Made by a program: the position numbers and the translations under genes. This document shows, one piece after another, positions 44,264 through 55,900 of a DNA stretch of 64,000 nucleotides; position 1 is the first letter of the stretch, and each line of letters starts with the position of its first letter. The stretch is from Lathyrus oleraceus (lineage: Eukaryota; Streptophyta; Magnoliopsida; Fabales; Fabaceae). A model generated the notes under the pieces. The model had not been told where the DNA came from. It saw only the letters and a program-made list of their open reading frames with translations, and searched no databases. The stretch is taken from the NCBI RefSeq assembly GCF_024323335.1, contig NC_066584.1, positions 430,989,319 through 431,053,318 on the forward strand, in the 5' to 3' direction.

Positions 44264-46588
44264 TTAATCCTAACTGAATCCATCATTAACAATCATTCAA
44301 ACAGATCTAGATCAAGAATTGCACAATTCTCTCAACTTTTCATCTTCATCTTTTCTGCAAATCTTCATAGAACTTGCGTTGATTCTCCATTGGTTCACCA
44401 TCTACAACCATCACTGAGCTGAATTGAAGCAAGAGAGCAAGGATTTCCAGCTGATTCTTGGACTGTTGAACATAGCATCTCCTATGGCAGCTGCAGATTC
44501 CTTCGAATTCAGGCATTGTTGAGCATCAAATCATCATCCATTCTTCCATTTGAGAGTTGTGTGGCATCTGTTTTTGCTTATCCAAGCTTGAAAGCCACGA
44601 ATTCAACGTTGTCATCACTTGAAGGTTAGAAATCGATTCTTGTAATTCGTGCAATTGTGATATGCTTCTGGTAGATCTTGGATTGTAGAGTAGCATGCAC
44701 TTTGTGGATTTGAATTTCATTAAGAATCGAAGAAGTTATGTGGATCTGAAGTTTGGTTGTGAAAACTTTCTTGGATCGATTCGTTTAACATGATTAGAAT
44801 TAGGTCAAATTACTGTTAGATTATTGATGTGCATGATGAGACGAGTCGAATGATATATCATTTGTCAATTTCTGTGAAAAATGTTCATGACCTGGATTTT
44901 GGATGAAGAACAGTTTGAATGTGTGAAGAACATTTTCCAGATTCGTGTTTGATCGGCTCCCCGTGCGTTTGCATGAATTACCTTGTTTTTGAGCCATGTA
45001 GCGAATCACAGCGTGCCACGCATGCTAAATGAAACGCCGCGTTTTGTTAGGCGCGCCAAGTTTGAAAGCGAACCTACTTCGATTCCGCCTGGAGACATTC
45101 TCAATTTTGGACTTTGGCATTTATTTCATTCATATTTCACATGTTCATCATGCCTTATTCCCTTTTTTTTTATTTTCTTTCCACATTCAAAAAATCACAA
45201 CTCTCTCAATAATAATCCAATTAATATGAGATTTTTTCCATGATAATCCTTGCCATGTCTAGTATTTTTTGAATATTTTTGTGGAAATTGTGCACATGTG
45301 GATTTCTGTTTTGCCTAGGGTTTGTTTTCATATGCCATTTGTCGCACCATGCTTACTATTTTGATCATGAAATGATGATGATTAATTGGAAATTCTTGAG
45401 ATTTTACACGTGAATTCTAGACTCATTCCTGGTCATTTTGGTATATGGTTTGTGATTTTTGAGTTCCTGGATTGTGAGATATGCTGTGATCTTTAGAGGT
45501 GTGACAATTTGTGTCACACCATTTCTTGTGCAACTTCATGATTTTTGTTACCATGCCATATGAACTCTAAATGACTTGAATTTTTGCATGTTGAATCTCC
45601 TGGATGTTACGCTTGAATGCGAATTTTTGTGGATATTTTGAGTGCATTTCCAATTTGATTGGGATTTTCTCCCCTGCTTGACCAATTGTTGACTTCTTGT
45701 GAGACATGATTTTATTTGATTTGTGAAATTCTTGTTGTTAATTGGATGGACTTGAAATTTGGCATGTGTATTATAGACATCTTGAAGTTTTCCATGGCTT
45801 TGGTTTCATTCATTTATCATGTTTGGTTTCTGTTTTATGCTTGCTTGAAATTGATGCATGTTTTGATGCCTTGTATGAGCTTGTTTGAACTTGTGTTGAC
45901 TTGATGAATTTAAATGAATTGCTTACCTTGGTCCAAATGACCTGAAATTTGGTATGATTGTCATGTTATGAATTCTGTTTGACCATGAATTTTTTGGGGA
46001 TTTATTGAAATGTTTGTGAGTTGATTTGAGTTTAATCTTTCTCTTTGGTTCTATGAGCTTCAAATTGCATGTTTTGTACTCTTTGCTTCATGAAATGATA
46101 ATGGTTGATGATATGAATGTGAAACCACTTGGATTTGTTTCTTATTTGATTGATCTTGATTTTTGATAAGTTTCATGTTCTGTTTTGACTTTTTGCTCTC
46201 ATTTTGACCCTAGTCTTGTACTAGTGGTTTGTGTTCTCACATTTGAGCTTTGTTTCAGGTCAAAGAGCACAATTGCTTATAATTGATGATGTGCACTCAA
46301 TTGGAGTTGGTTTATTGCTTGTTTATGACTAACTTTGAGTTTGTTTGGTAGGCATTGAGACTTGTACTTATGCTTTGTGGCTTGCACCTTTGTGCATTGA
46401 TGATTGTTATCTGTTTGTGTTGTGGACTTGTAATTTTCTGTTTGACTTGTGTTTGTCTGGTATACTGATTATGTTGGATTGATTTCAGGTACCTTAGTCG
46501 CTATAGTTCCATTGTGAACTTGTGTTTGCTTTGCTTGCTAGCTTGAGCATTGAGGTATAATGATCTCTTCTCCATGTAGTCTGGAAGA

Positions 46589-46610
46589 CCTGGCCTGTTA
46601 CTTGGCCAGG
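46589..46610. repeat. Conserved hairpin in Ogre LTR
   Basis: CCTGGCCTGTTACTTGGCCAGG; 7-bp arms CCTGGCC/GGCCAGG. The minus-strand LTR near 63840-63865 keeps the same dyad while flanking sequence has diverged. Confidence 0.7.
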
Positions 46611-48109
46611 CACCTGTCTGAAGCCCTCCTTAAGAGGCAATGTTTGTGCTTGTTTATTTTTGTCCCCAAGCAGGAAAAGACCTTTGTTAAGGCAATTGGC
46701 AGACATAAGAGATGTGCAATCCATTTCCTGCTATTCTGTTGAGTCGTCCCTTGGCTCACATCACATGTTGATGCCTTGTGGACATTAACCCCAAGATCTA
46801 TGTTGAGTCAGTGTCATAAGTGTAGAAGGGTTCCCACTTTCTGGACCCACACTTCATTGTCTGAAGCTCTCCCAGGCCAGGGATAAGAGCTGTGAAGTCT
46901 AATCTTCACTCACCTTTCATCAGCTTCACCTTGACTCTCAATGTCAAGGTTAAGAGCTAACCTCACCCTGATACAGTGGCTTGTTTGTCGAGGTTGACAT
47001 GACCCCTCGACTAAAGCCTAGCCTTGATGTTTGAGCCCCTTGTTGGTGTGTTTACTTCATGCTGTATGTGTTTGTGTGGTGTGATTGTATCCCCTAGGCT
47101 TGCTAGACCCCGCGTAGTCTCGTTTGCATGTCAATTAAGGTAGCACGGTTCCTTCGTATAGGACTTCCTTTCTTGCGTGAGCTTTCCTAAAACACAAACA
47201 AACATTATCCCCTCTTAAGGATACGTCAACTCCTTCTACTACAGGTGAGTAAGTCTCCAAAGGTCGAGCATCCGGTAGATTGCGTAGTGACGTTGTCCAC
47301 TTAAAAAACACAAACCAACAGGAATAGTTTAGCCGAACTACGGCAACTCTGATTCTCATGTCCAGATGAGATTCGTAGGCACGAGATGCGATGTCTTATC
47401 GAGTTTGACTAACGACTAACACTAATTCTCTTCTCTCACCCTCGTTGCGATTGAGACCTTCCCCTTCTCTTGCCCTAGTTGCAATCGAGACCCTTCTTCT
47501 TGTTGTGTGCTTGGAGTCCGGTATAAGTCCATCAAGTGGCATCTGGTTTCCAGTGTGGGTGCGTTTTGGTTCGGAAGCTGATGTAAGTCCAGCGATTGGC
47601 ATTCGGGTTCCAGGTTTGCCTGTGTGTGTTTTGTTTTGTTGGCGTGCGTGAGCCGAGCTACGGATGCTCTGATTCTTCTTAGTCCAAGAAGATACGTATG
47701 CATAGGATGCGACATCCTAGCGAGCATGTGTTTTTCCCAGTCCGAACTACTTCGACTCTGATGTCTATGCTGGATAGACTAAGTAGGCCCAGGACGCGAT
47801 GTCCTGCCGAGTCAGTCTTGTTTGTTTTCTTGTGTCTCTTTCAGCCAGTATTTGTTTGTTTGTGAGCAGCGTTTTAGCAACCATATTCCTTCCTTTTGTG
47901 CGTGGATCCCGTCGAGTACGACGAATGCGTAGGGGTGCTAATACCTTCCCTTCGCATAACCGACTCCCGATCCCATTCTCTTTGGTCGCGAGACCATGTC
48001 TTTTCCAGGTTTACTTCGAGCGTTTCCTTTCCCTCTTTTGGGATAAATAACGCACGGTGGCGGCTCTGTTGTTCTTGTTTCCCGCCGGTTTTTCGCGTAA
48101 TGCGACAGC

Positions 48110-48127
48110 TGGCGACTCTGCTGGGGA
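48110..48127 (+). promoter_or_regulatory. Primer binding site (tRNA-Arg type) of Ogre
   Basis: TGGCGACTCTGCTGGGGA, 2 bp after the LTR, is the known Ogre/Tat PBS, complementary to the 3' end of tRNA-Arg. Confidence 0.8.
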
Positions 48128-48884
48128 GTTAGAGAAGTTGACCTCTTGCTGGTCCATCTTCCCTAAGCGAGTCTCTCCTAGCATCCTCTAGGTTAGGATT
48201 TTGGTTGCTGTTTGCTGTTACTTATTGCATTCATTCATTTATTGTTTGCATTTATGTGTGCATTAATGTTTGCATTCATTCATATTCATCTGTGCTGGCT
48301 GTGCTGTGTTTCTCTGTTTGGGATGGGAGTTACTCGAGGTAAAAGGCCCAATACCCAGGCTATGAGTGAAATCTAGGAAACCTAGGAATAGAGTGATTCG
48401 TGGGAAGCGGGTGGTATGCGCCACTAAGCGGAACATTGATACCACGAGCAGTTCAGACCCTGGTGGGGTATTATCGTTACATACTTCGGGTGTGTATATG
48501 ATGATATTCTGCGAAAGGTTATTTATGTTGCGTTTCTCTCGACCTTACCCTGGCCTAGATGACACCCGTGAGTGGGGAGGGAATGATCATTATTACAGGT
48601 ACAGTTGGTGACTTGTGGTCCTGTTGGTGACTTGATTCCTCAGATTGGGTTCAGATGACAGTGTGTCAGTTGACTTTGGGTTTCAGATGAATTGTGGTTC
48701 AGAGTTCGAGCCGAAGCTTCGATCCTGTGTTCTGAGATGCACAGCCTGCCAGTCTTGTTTGCATCATAGCATGTTTATTTTCAAAAGAAACGCAATAAAA
48801 GAAATTAAAAAAAAAAAAGAAAAAACTAATCCCTGCATGCATATCATTTCTCAGGTACATTCCAGAGCTTGTTCCCTGATAGAG
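48128..48884 (+). other. Ogre leader before ORF1
   Basis: Untranslated leader; short ORFs at 48366-48611 and 48645 onwards have no domain. A poly-A run lies at about 48808-48826. The reading frame of ORF1 extends upstream to 48645 without a better start. Confidence 0.55.
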
Positions 48885-50525
48885 ATGGCAACAGTCCCAG
48901 AGCCGAAGCGGAAGACTTGTTCCTACAGCTTTAACCGTGAGCCTTTGACGTCTCTGATAGAGTTGAGTAACCTGGTGACCAGTGATCATCTGAGGGGGTT
49001 CGTGGATCAGTATGGGGATATTCTGACACTATTGAAGATGGTAGTCGACCCAGTGCCGTTGCAGACTCTCCTTCAGTTCTACGACCCAGAGCTTCACTGC
49101 TTCACTTTTTAGGATTATCAGTTGGCGCCTACTCTCGAGGAGTACTCCATTCTGTTGAGTGTCCCGATTCAGCATCAGGTTCCTTTCTTGGATGTGCCTA
49201 AGGAGGTTGACTTCAGAGTTGTTGCTAGAACTCTCCGTTTGGGTATCAAGGAGATCAGTGATAATTGGAGGTCCAGTGGGGATGTTGTTGGTTTGCCTTT
49301 GAAGTTTCTGCTGAGAGTTGCTAGAGGAGAAGCAGAGAAGGGGAATTGGGAAGCTTTCCATGCTCAGTTAGCTGTTATGATCTATGGGATCGTCCTGTTT
49401 CCAAGTATGCCCAACTTTGTGGACTATGCTGCAGTCTGTATCTTCATTGGAGGAAATCCAGTTCCTACTCTGTTAGCTGACACTTATTATGCTATCCACA
49501 GTAGGCATGGTAAGGGTGGAGCTATCAGATGCTGTCTCCCACTTTTGCTCAGATGGTTCATGTCTCTCCTGCCAGTCAGTGGACCTTTCGTGGAGGCTCA
49601 GAGCACTTATAGGTGGACTCAGAGGGTTATGTCTCTTACTTCATATGATATCAGATGGCAGTCATACCGGATGGATGTGCGGGATGTCATTATGAGTTGT
49701 GGAGAATTCCGGAACGTGCCACTTGTGGGGACTAAGGGTTGCATCAATTACAACCCAGTTCTTTCTCTTCGCCAGTTAGGGTTCGTAATGAGTGGAAGAC
49801 CACTTGAAGCTGAGATAGTTGAGAGTGTGTACTTTGAGAAGCGAAGCGACCCTGTTAGATTGGAGCAGATAGGAAGAGCCTGGAGGTCCATTGGTGTTAA
49901 GGATGGAGCTGTCTTAGGGAAAAAGTTTGCCATTGCTATGCCTGATTACACTGATTGGGTGAAGAAGAGAGTGGAAACTTTGTTGTTGCCCTATGATAGG
50001 ATGAATCCTTTGCAAGTGCAACCGCCTTTGATTCTTGCTGAGCGTGTACCTGCTGAGCAGTACAAGCAAGCCCTAATGGAGAATCGCCGTTTGAAGGAGA
50101 AAGAGCAAGATGCCCAGATGGAGTTGTATCAAGCCAAAGCTGATAAGTTGAACCTAATTCATCAGCTCAGAGATGCCCAGAGTGCAGATGTTGGTGGAGT
50201 AAGGAGCAAGAAGGGATCTTATGCAGAGATGGAAAACTTATTGGATGCAGAGCACAGAGAGTGTTTGCGATTGCAGAGAGCTGAGGCCAGTTATCTGAAA
50301 AAGATCAGAGACTTGGAGAAGCAACTCAGAGACAAAGATATCCAGTTGAAGAAGGAAGTCGACCAGAGACTTGCATCAGAAAACCAACTTGGATCAGAAG
50401 TTGTAGAGCTTAGAAGACAGTTGAAGGAGAAGATCACTCCCTTGCCAGAATGTTCAGAGTGTGAACTGTTGATAGACAAGTGTCACTACTTGAAGACGCT
50501 CATTCCTGGAAGTCGTCTGTCTTAG
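48885..50525 (+). pseudogene. Ogre ORF1 (extra ORF upstream of gag)
   Basis: A 546-codon frame with one TAG at 49110-49112. The start MATVPEPKRK at 48885 is preferred to the upstream Met at 48645 because the basic N-terminus PEPKRKTCSYSFNREPLTSL begins there. Blocks seen are DYQLAPTLEEYSILLSVPIQ, EAFHAQLAVMIYGIVLFPSM and YDIRWQSYRMDVRD, resembling the plant mobile domain of transposons and extra retroelement ORFs. The C-terminal third (about residues 380-535) is a charged coiled coil. Function is unknown; ORF1 is characteristic of Ogre. TAG stands where Gln (CAG) fits FTF-DYQL, so this copy is broken by a single base change. Confidence 0.7.
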
Positions 50526-50924
50526 CTTGTATTACTGATGTATATGTTGAGAATCACCCCCAGGCCTGTTGGGTGGGATTCATTGTTGTACTTCGTTGGA
50601 TCTTTGAATCATTGTTGTATGATCCTGTTGCTCATTTATAGATGAGATTGTTGGCTTTATCCTGTACTCTTTGCTCTTGTATGTTGTTTCTGTGCTCCCT
50701 GTGTTGTTCTTGTTGCAGGTTGCCATCTTTTGAAGATGAATCAGGCTCTTTGAATGCCTGAGAAATGATCATATCATGTGCATCATATGCATTAGCATCA
50801 TACTCATATCATTTTGCATAACAGGTGTTCTTGCGCACGACTTCTCACTCTGGTTCCTGTGTCAGGCAGGATAGCTGATCGAAGACCACACCGGTATTCT
50901 ACCAGACTCAATCAACAGCGAAGC
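50526..50924 (+). other. Spacer between ORF1 and gag of Ogre
   Basis: Non-coding in ORF1 and gag frames except for the upstream extension of gag to 50814. TTTTGCATAACAG|G at about 50811-50824 resembles a 3' splice site, but no matching donor stands out. Confidence 0.4.
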
Positions 50925-53900
50925 ATGGATCAGGTTCAGAATGAGTTGGCTGAGATGAGGGCGAACATGACCCAGTTCATGACTATGATGCAAGGGGTTG
51001 CTCAGGGTCAAGAGGAGCTTCGGGCTTTGGTTCAGAGACAAGAGACGGTTATTCAGGCGTCTAACCGTGGTTCACCTGCTGGTATTCCTGTGACAGAGAA
51101 TGTTGTTGCTGCTCCCGTTCATGACTATGCTGTGGGGGATGAACTCAGGGGTATAAGAATTAATGGACAGCCTCTTGCTGCTGAGACTGTCAATGTCAGA
51201 GCTACCCGGGCTCCGGTGCGTCATCCTGCTCCTATTGTCGACAGACAAGAGGACATGTTCACGCTGCTGAGTGAGGATGATGGTGATGTTGGAAGAGTGG
51301 AGGATAGGGATCGTAAGGTGGATGCCCTGGCTGAGAAGATTAGAGCGATGGAATGCCAGAATTCTCTCGGTTTTGACGTTACCAATATGGGGTTGGTGGA
51401 AGGTTTGAGAATCCCATACAAATTCAAATCACCCACTTTTGACAAGTATAATGGCACTTCCTGCCCTCGCACCCATGTGCAGGCATATTATCGGAAGATC
51501 TCTGCGTATACAGACGATGAAAAAATGTGGATGTACTTTTTCCAAGATAGTCTAACTGGGGCTTCTTTGGATTGGTATATGGAATTGAAGAGAGATTCTA
51601 TCCGCTGTTGGAGGGATCTAGGAGAGGCTTTCTTGAGGCAATATAAGCATAACATGGATATGGCACCGAGCCGGACTCAGCTGCAGAGTCTTTGCCAGAA
51701 ATCCGGTGAAAGTTTCAAGGAGTACGCCCAGAGGTGGCGTGAGTTGGCTGTGAGAGTTCAACCCCCTATGCTGGAAAGGGAGTTGACGGACATGTTTATT
51801 GGCACACTTCAGGGTGTTTTCATGGACCGAATGGGGAGTTGCCCATTTGGAAGCTTTTCTGACGTGGTCATATGTGGAGAGAGGACCGAGAGTTTGATTA
51901 AGGCTGGAAAGATCAATGATGCTAGTTCCTCGTCTTCCAAGAAACCTTTCTCTGGGGCACCTCGCCGTAGAGAAGGTGAAACTAATGCTGTTCAACATCG
52001 CCGAGGTCAGAACAGAAGTCAGTACCGTCAGGTTGCTGCAGTGACTATTCCTGCACCTCAACAACGCCAACAACCACAACAGCAGAGAGTCCAACAACAG
52101 ATACCACAACAACAACAACAGCAACAACGTCCCTATCAGCCAAGGCAGAGGATGCCTGATAGACGTTTTGACCCGCTGCCCATGACCTATGCTGAGCTAC
52201 TGCCTGAGTTGCTCAGACTAGGGTTCGTCGAGTTGAGGACTATGGCGCCATTGACAAAAATACCACCTGGGTATGATGCCAATGTGCGTTGTGACTTTCA
52301 TTCCGGTGCGCCTGGGCACCATATTGAGAATTGCAGGGCTTTTCACCATAAGGTCCAGGACTTAATTGATGCCAAGACAATCAATTTCGCTGCTGTGCCA
52401 AATGTCGTGAATAACCCCATGCCTGCACATGGTGCACACCGGGTGAACTGCGTTGAAGGGGAAGAAGTTGAGGATCTGGTTATCAGTGTTGATGAAGTTC
52501 AGACCTCTTTGCTGGTTGTTAAGGGCCGTTTGCTGAGTAGTGATGTCCACTCGGGCTGTGATAAAGACTGTATGGGCTGTGCAGAGTCAGATAATGGTTG
52601 TATGCAGTTGTGGGCTGGTATTCAGAAACTGATTGATGAGGGTTGTGTCCAGTTTGGCCGGGCTGATAATAGAGATCGTGGGGCAGTGTCTACTGTCACA
52701 ATATTTTTCAAACCGTCTGAAGGACGTGGGCCGAGGGCTGTTGGTAGTGCGCCTACAACAAGTGGTAATCCAGTTACCATCTCTGCACCAGTTTCTACCA
52801 GTAATCCGACAACGATTGTCGCTCCGGTCAGAAGGGCTGTGGATAGCAGGGCTGTGCCTTGGAGATATGACAATGCCTACCGGAATAATCGAAGGGCTGA
52901 GAATCGGGTCAGGCCGTCGGATCAGGCTCCCGTAACTATTGTTGCACCTAGTAGAGCTCCTGTGGCGAGTGCAAGTCCAGTTGTGGACAATGTCGGTGGA
53001 CCGGGAGGTTTTACTCGCAGTGGACGGCTGTTTGCGCCTCAACCATTGAGGGATGCTAATGCTGAGGCATCTACTAGAGCGAAGGGTAAACAGGCAGTGG
53101 TTGACGAAGAACCTGCTCAAATGAATGTGCCTGGTGGCTCGTTTGAAAAGGACGTGGAGGAATTCATGAGAATCATTAAGAAGAGTGACTACAAGATCGT
53201 AGATCAACTCAACCAGACTCCGTCCAAGATCTCGATACTCTCTTTGCTGTTGTGTTCTGAGGCACATCGCAACGCCTTGTTGAAAATGTTGAATATGGCG
53301 TATGTACCTCAGGAGATTTCTGTCAACCAGTTGGAGGGCGTGATTGCCAATGTGAGCACCAGACACGGTTTGGGGTTCACTGACCTTGATTTGACGCCTG
53401 AGGGGCGAAACCATAACAAGGCCTTGCATATCACGATGGAGTGCAAGGGTGTTGTGTTGTCACATGTGCTAGTCGATACTGGCTCTTCTCTGAACGTGCT
53501 GCCGAAGCAAATCCTGAAGAAGATATCTGTTGAAGGGGTTGTGCTTACTCCGAGTGACCTGATTGTGAGAGCATTTGACGGATCCAAGCGTTCTGTCTTT
53601 GGTGAAGTCACCTTGTCTGTGAAGATAGGTCATGAGGTGTTCGACATCATCTTCTATGTCATGGACATTCAACCTGCTTACAGTTGCTTGTTGGGGCGTC
53701 CATGGATACATGCAGCAGGGGCAGTCTCGTCAACTCTCCACCAGAAGCTCAAGTATGTCTGGAACGGTCAGATCGTGACCGTGTGCGGCGAAGAAGATAT
53801 CTTGGTGAGTCACCTATCCTCGTTCAAGTATGTCGAGGTGGATGGCGAGATCCACGAGACTTTGTGCCAGGCATTTGAGACTGTGGCTCTTGAGAAGGTG

Positions 53901-54254
53901 GCATACGCTGATCAGAAGAAGCCGGGTGCTTCAATCGCTTCGTACAAGCAGGCCAAAGAGGTTGTTGACTCCGGTAGAGCTGAAGGCTGGGGCAAGATGG
54001 TGGACTTGCCGGTTAAAGAAGATAAATTTGGTATTGGCTATCAACCGTTGCAAGCGGAGCAGGGTGTGCCAGCAGGTCCTAGTACCTTTACCAGCGCTGG
54101 GCTGATGAATCACGGTGACGTCTTTGCAGCCGATGTTGAAGACAGTGACAGTGATATTGATCTCAACTGCTGGGTTCGCCCGAGTGCACCAGGGGAAGTG
54201 ATCAGGAACTGGACAGCAGAGGATATAGTCCAAGTTACTCTTCAAACAGAGTAA
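50925..54254 (+). CDS. Ogre gag-protease polyprotein
   Basis: Intact ORF, open from 50814; I take the Met at 50925 (MDQVQNELAEM), where a heptad-like helix begins. In numbering from 50814, the gag domain lies at about residues 215-340 (KMWMYFFQDSLTGASLDWYM, then the WRDLGEAFLRQY and GESFKEYAQRWRELA blocks), a Gln-rich stretch at about 415-445, a zinc-knuckle variant CDFHSGAPGHHIENC at about 493-507, and the retropepsin active site LVDTGSSLNVLP at about 885-897 with LLGRPWIH at about 961-968. It makes the particle protein and the enzyme that matures it. The active-site Asp-Thr-Gly is present, so this is the one potentially functional product in the window. The stop TAA at 54252-54254 lies just inside a putative intron. 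Confidence 0.85.
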   Translation: MDQVQNELAEMRANMTQFMTMMQGVAQGQEELRALVQRQETVIQASNRGSPAGIPVTENVVAAPVHDYAVGDELRGIRINGQPLAAETVNVRATRAPVRHPAPIVDRQEDMFTLLSEDDGDVGRVEDRDRKVDALAEKIRAMECQNSLGFDVTNMGLVEGLRIPYKFKSPTFDKYNGTSCPRTHVQAYYRKISAYTDDEKMWMYFFQDSLTGASLDWYMELKRDSIRCWRDLGEAFLRQYKHNMDMAPSRTQLQSLCQKSGESFKEYAQRWRELAVRVQPPMLERELTDMFIGTLQGVFMDRMGSCPFGSFSDVVICGERTESLIKAGKINDASSSSSKKPFSGAPRRREGETNAVQHRRGQNRSQYRQVAAVTIPAPQQRQQPQQQRVQQQIPQQQQQQQRPYQPRQRMPDRRFDPLPMTYAELLPELLRLGFVELRTMAPLTKIPPGYDANVRCDFHSGAPGHHIENCRAFHHKVQDLIDAKTINFAAVPNVVNNPMPAHGAHRVNCVEGEEVEDLVISVDEVQTSLLVVKGRLLSSDVHSGCDKDCMGCAESDNGCMQLWAGIQKLIDEGCVQFGRADNRDRGAVSTVTIFFKPSEGRGPRAVGSAPTTSGNPVTISAPVSTSNPTTIVAPVRRAVDSRAVPWRYDNAYRNNRRAENRVRPSDQAPVTIVAPSRAPVASASPVVDNVGGPGGFTRSGRLFAPQPLRDANAEASTRAKGKQAVVDEEPAQMNVPGGSFEKDVEEFMRIIKKSDYKIVDQLNQTPSKISILSLLLCSEAHRNALLKMLNMAYVPQEISVNQLEGVIANVSTRHGLGFTDLDLTPEGRNHNKALHITMECKGVVLSHVLVDTGSSLNVLPKQILKKISVEGVVLTPSDLIVRAFDGSKRSVFGEVTLSVKIGHEVFDIIFYVMDIQPAYSCLLGRPWIHAAGAVSSTLHQKLKYVWNGQIVTVCGEEDILVSHLSSFKYVEVDGEIHETLCQAFETVALEKVAYADQKKPGASIASYKQAKEVVDSGRAEGWGKMVDLPVKEDKFGIGYQPLQAEQGVPAGPSTFTSAGLMNHGDVFAADVEDSDSDIDLNCWVRPSAPGEVIRNWTAEDIVQVTLQTE

Positions 54255-54525
54255 TTTTCTTTTGTTTTTCATTCTGCACAAAACCCTACGTTCTGCCCAA
54301 GGCGTAGTGGTTCATTGTAGGGCCACATCATGTTTTCAATGATTATCATGAATAAAGGACATTTTGCATACAATTTTGTGATCCCTGTCTTTCTATTTTT
54401 GTTTTCACTTTTTCAACAAAAAAATATAAATGGCAATGTTTTTGTTTTGTGACTTTATTGAACTCTTTTTCTAAAACAAAGCATTAAACATGCATAAGTG
54501 ATATCACGACATCTACTATGAACAG
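54251..54525 (+). other. Putative intron between Ogre gag-pro and pol
   Basis: GTAATT at 54251 is a good plant donor, and CTACTATGAACAG at 54513-54525 ends in AG. The 275 bp between are T-rich and stop-rich, unlike both flanks. Removing them takes out the gag-pro stop codon and leaves gag-pro and pol in one frame. Splicing in this place is known for Ogre elements; the exact sites here are inferred. Confidence 0.5.
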
Positions 54526-55900
54526 TTCTGTTATGGCTCAGTATGATTTCGATAATCCCATCTACCAAGCTGAAGAGGAGAGTGAGGAAGACTGTGAGCT
54601 CCCGAAAGAATTGGCTAGATTGCTGAAGCAAGAGGAAAGGGTCATCCAACCTCATCAGGAGGAGTTGGAGATTGTTAATCTTGGTACTGAGGACGTCAGA
54701 AGAGATATCAAGATCGGGGCTGCTTTGAAGACAGAGGTCAAGAGCAGGTTGATTGAGATGCTGAGAGAGTATGTAGAGATATTCGCCTGGTCTTATCAAG
54801 ATATGCCTGGGTTGAATACTGATATTGTGGTTCATAGACTACCTCTCAGAGATGATTGTCCTTCGGTCAAGCAGAAGCTTCGTAGAACAAGTCCTGATAT
54901 GGCTGTGAAGATCAAGGAAGAGGTTCAGAAGCAGTTCGATGCTGGTTTCTTGTCAGTAACAACCTACCCACCGTGGGTGGCCAACATCGTTCCCGTGCCA
55001 AAGAAGGATGGCAAAGTCAGAATGTGTGTCGATTACCGGGATCTGAACAGGGCGAGTCCGAAAGTTGATTTCCCATTACCTCACATTGATGTATTGGTTG
55101 ATAATACAGCTCAATCCTCGATATTCTCTTTCATGGATGGTTTCTCGGGCTATAATCAGATTAAGATGGCGCCATAGGACATGGAAAAGACGACATTCAT
55201 TACACCTTGGGGCACGTTCTGCTATAAGGTGATGCCATTTGGGCTGAAGAATGCCAGTGCTACCTATCAGAGGGCTATGACGACTCTCTTTCATGACATG
55301 ATGCACAAAGAGATTGAAGTGTACGTGGATGACATGATTGCGAAGTCGCAGACAGAAGAGGAGCATTTGGTTAATTTGCAGAAGTTGTTTGACAGATTGG
55401 TCAAGTTCAAACTGAGGCTGAATCCAAACAAGTGTACGTTTGGTGTGCGATCCGGGAAGCTGTTAGGCTTCATTGTCAGTGAGAAAGGGATTGAGGTTGA
55501 CCCAGCAAAAGTCAAAGCTATTCAAGAAATTCCTGAACCGAAAACGGAAAAGCAGGTTCGTGGGTTTTTAGGGAGATTGAACTACATTGCAAGGTTTGTA
55601 TCTCACCTAACTGCCACGTGTGAACCAATATTCAAATTGCTCAGTAAGAATCAAGCAATCAGGTGGAATGATGACTGTCAGAAAGCTTTTGACAAGATAA
55701 AAGAGTATTTGCAGAAACCTCCAATCCTGATTCCTCCAGTTCCAGGGAGACCGCTGATAATGTACCTGTCAGTGACCGAGAATTCGATGGGGTGTGTATT
55801 GGGTCAGCATGACGAGTCTGGTCGAAAAGAGCATGCCATATACTACCTTAGCAAAAAGTTTACCGACTGTGAAATCAAATATTCACAGCTTGAGAAAACT
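54518..55900 (+). pseudogene. Ogre pol: reverse transcriptase
   Basis: Starts with MNSSVMAQYDFDNPIYQ and an acidic linker, then the pre-RT signature EYVEIFAWSYQDMPGL and RT blocks: ANIVPVPKKDGKVRMCVDYRDL, FSFMDGFSGYNQIKMAP, VMPFGLKNASATYQRAM and the catalytic YVDDMIAKSQ (YVDD at about 55322-55333). LLGFIVSEKGIEVDPAKVKAI and a FLGRLNYIARFVSHLT connection follow. A single TAG at 55175-55177, right after MAP, splits the frame between two essential palm blocks; the same frame continues unchanged to 57739. RT copies element RNA to DNA from the tRNA-Arg primer. Confidence 0.85.

Larger units (their letters stand above)
43224..48107 (+). repeat. 5' LTR of Ogre element
   Basis: 4884 bp, TGTAGCACCTCAAATTTGC to CGTAATGCGACA. 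The start is confirmed by the identical 19 bp after the PPT at 60872, and the end by the minus-strand LTR boundary at 62549. TATAAATAG lies at 44255-44263, GGGTGCTAATACCTTCCC near 47935, a hairpin CCTGGCC...GGCCAGG at 46589-46610 and a 69-bp duplication near 47520-47620. ORFs inside (for example 47422-47727 minus) show no domain. Confidence 0.85.

Noticed and set aside
6725..48127. tRNA-like sequences at 6725, 24611 and 48110 as tRNA genes
   Set aside because: They match only the 3' ends of tRNAs and lie just after LTRs; they are primer binding sites.
48645..48884. Upstream start for Ogre ORF1 at 48645
   Set aside because: Residues before 48885 are low-complexity and cross a poly-A run; the conserved-looking basic N-terminus starts at 48885.
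50814..50924. Gag start at 50814
   Set aside because: The first 37 residues are Cys/Arg-rich and unlike gag; the Met at 50925 begins the helical N-terminus. Kept only as an alternative.
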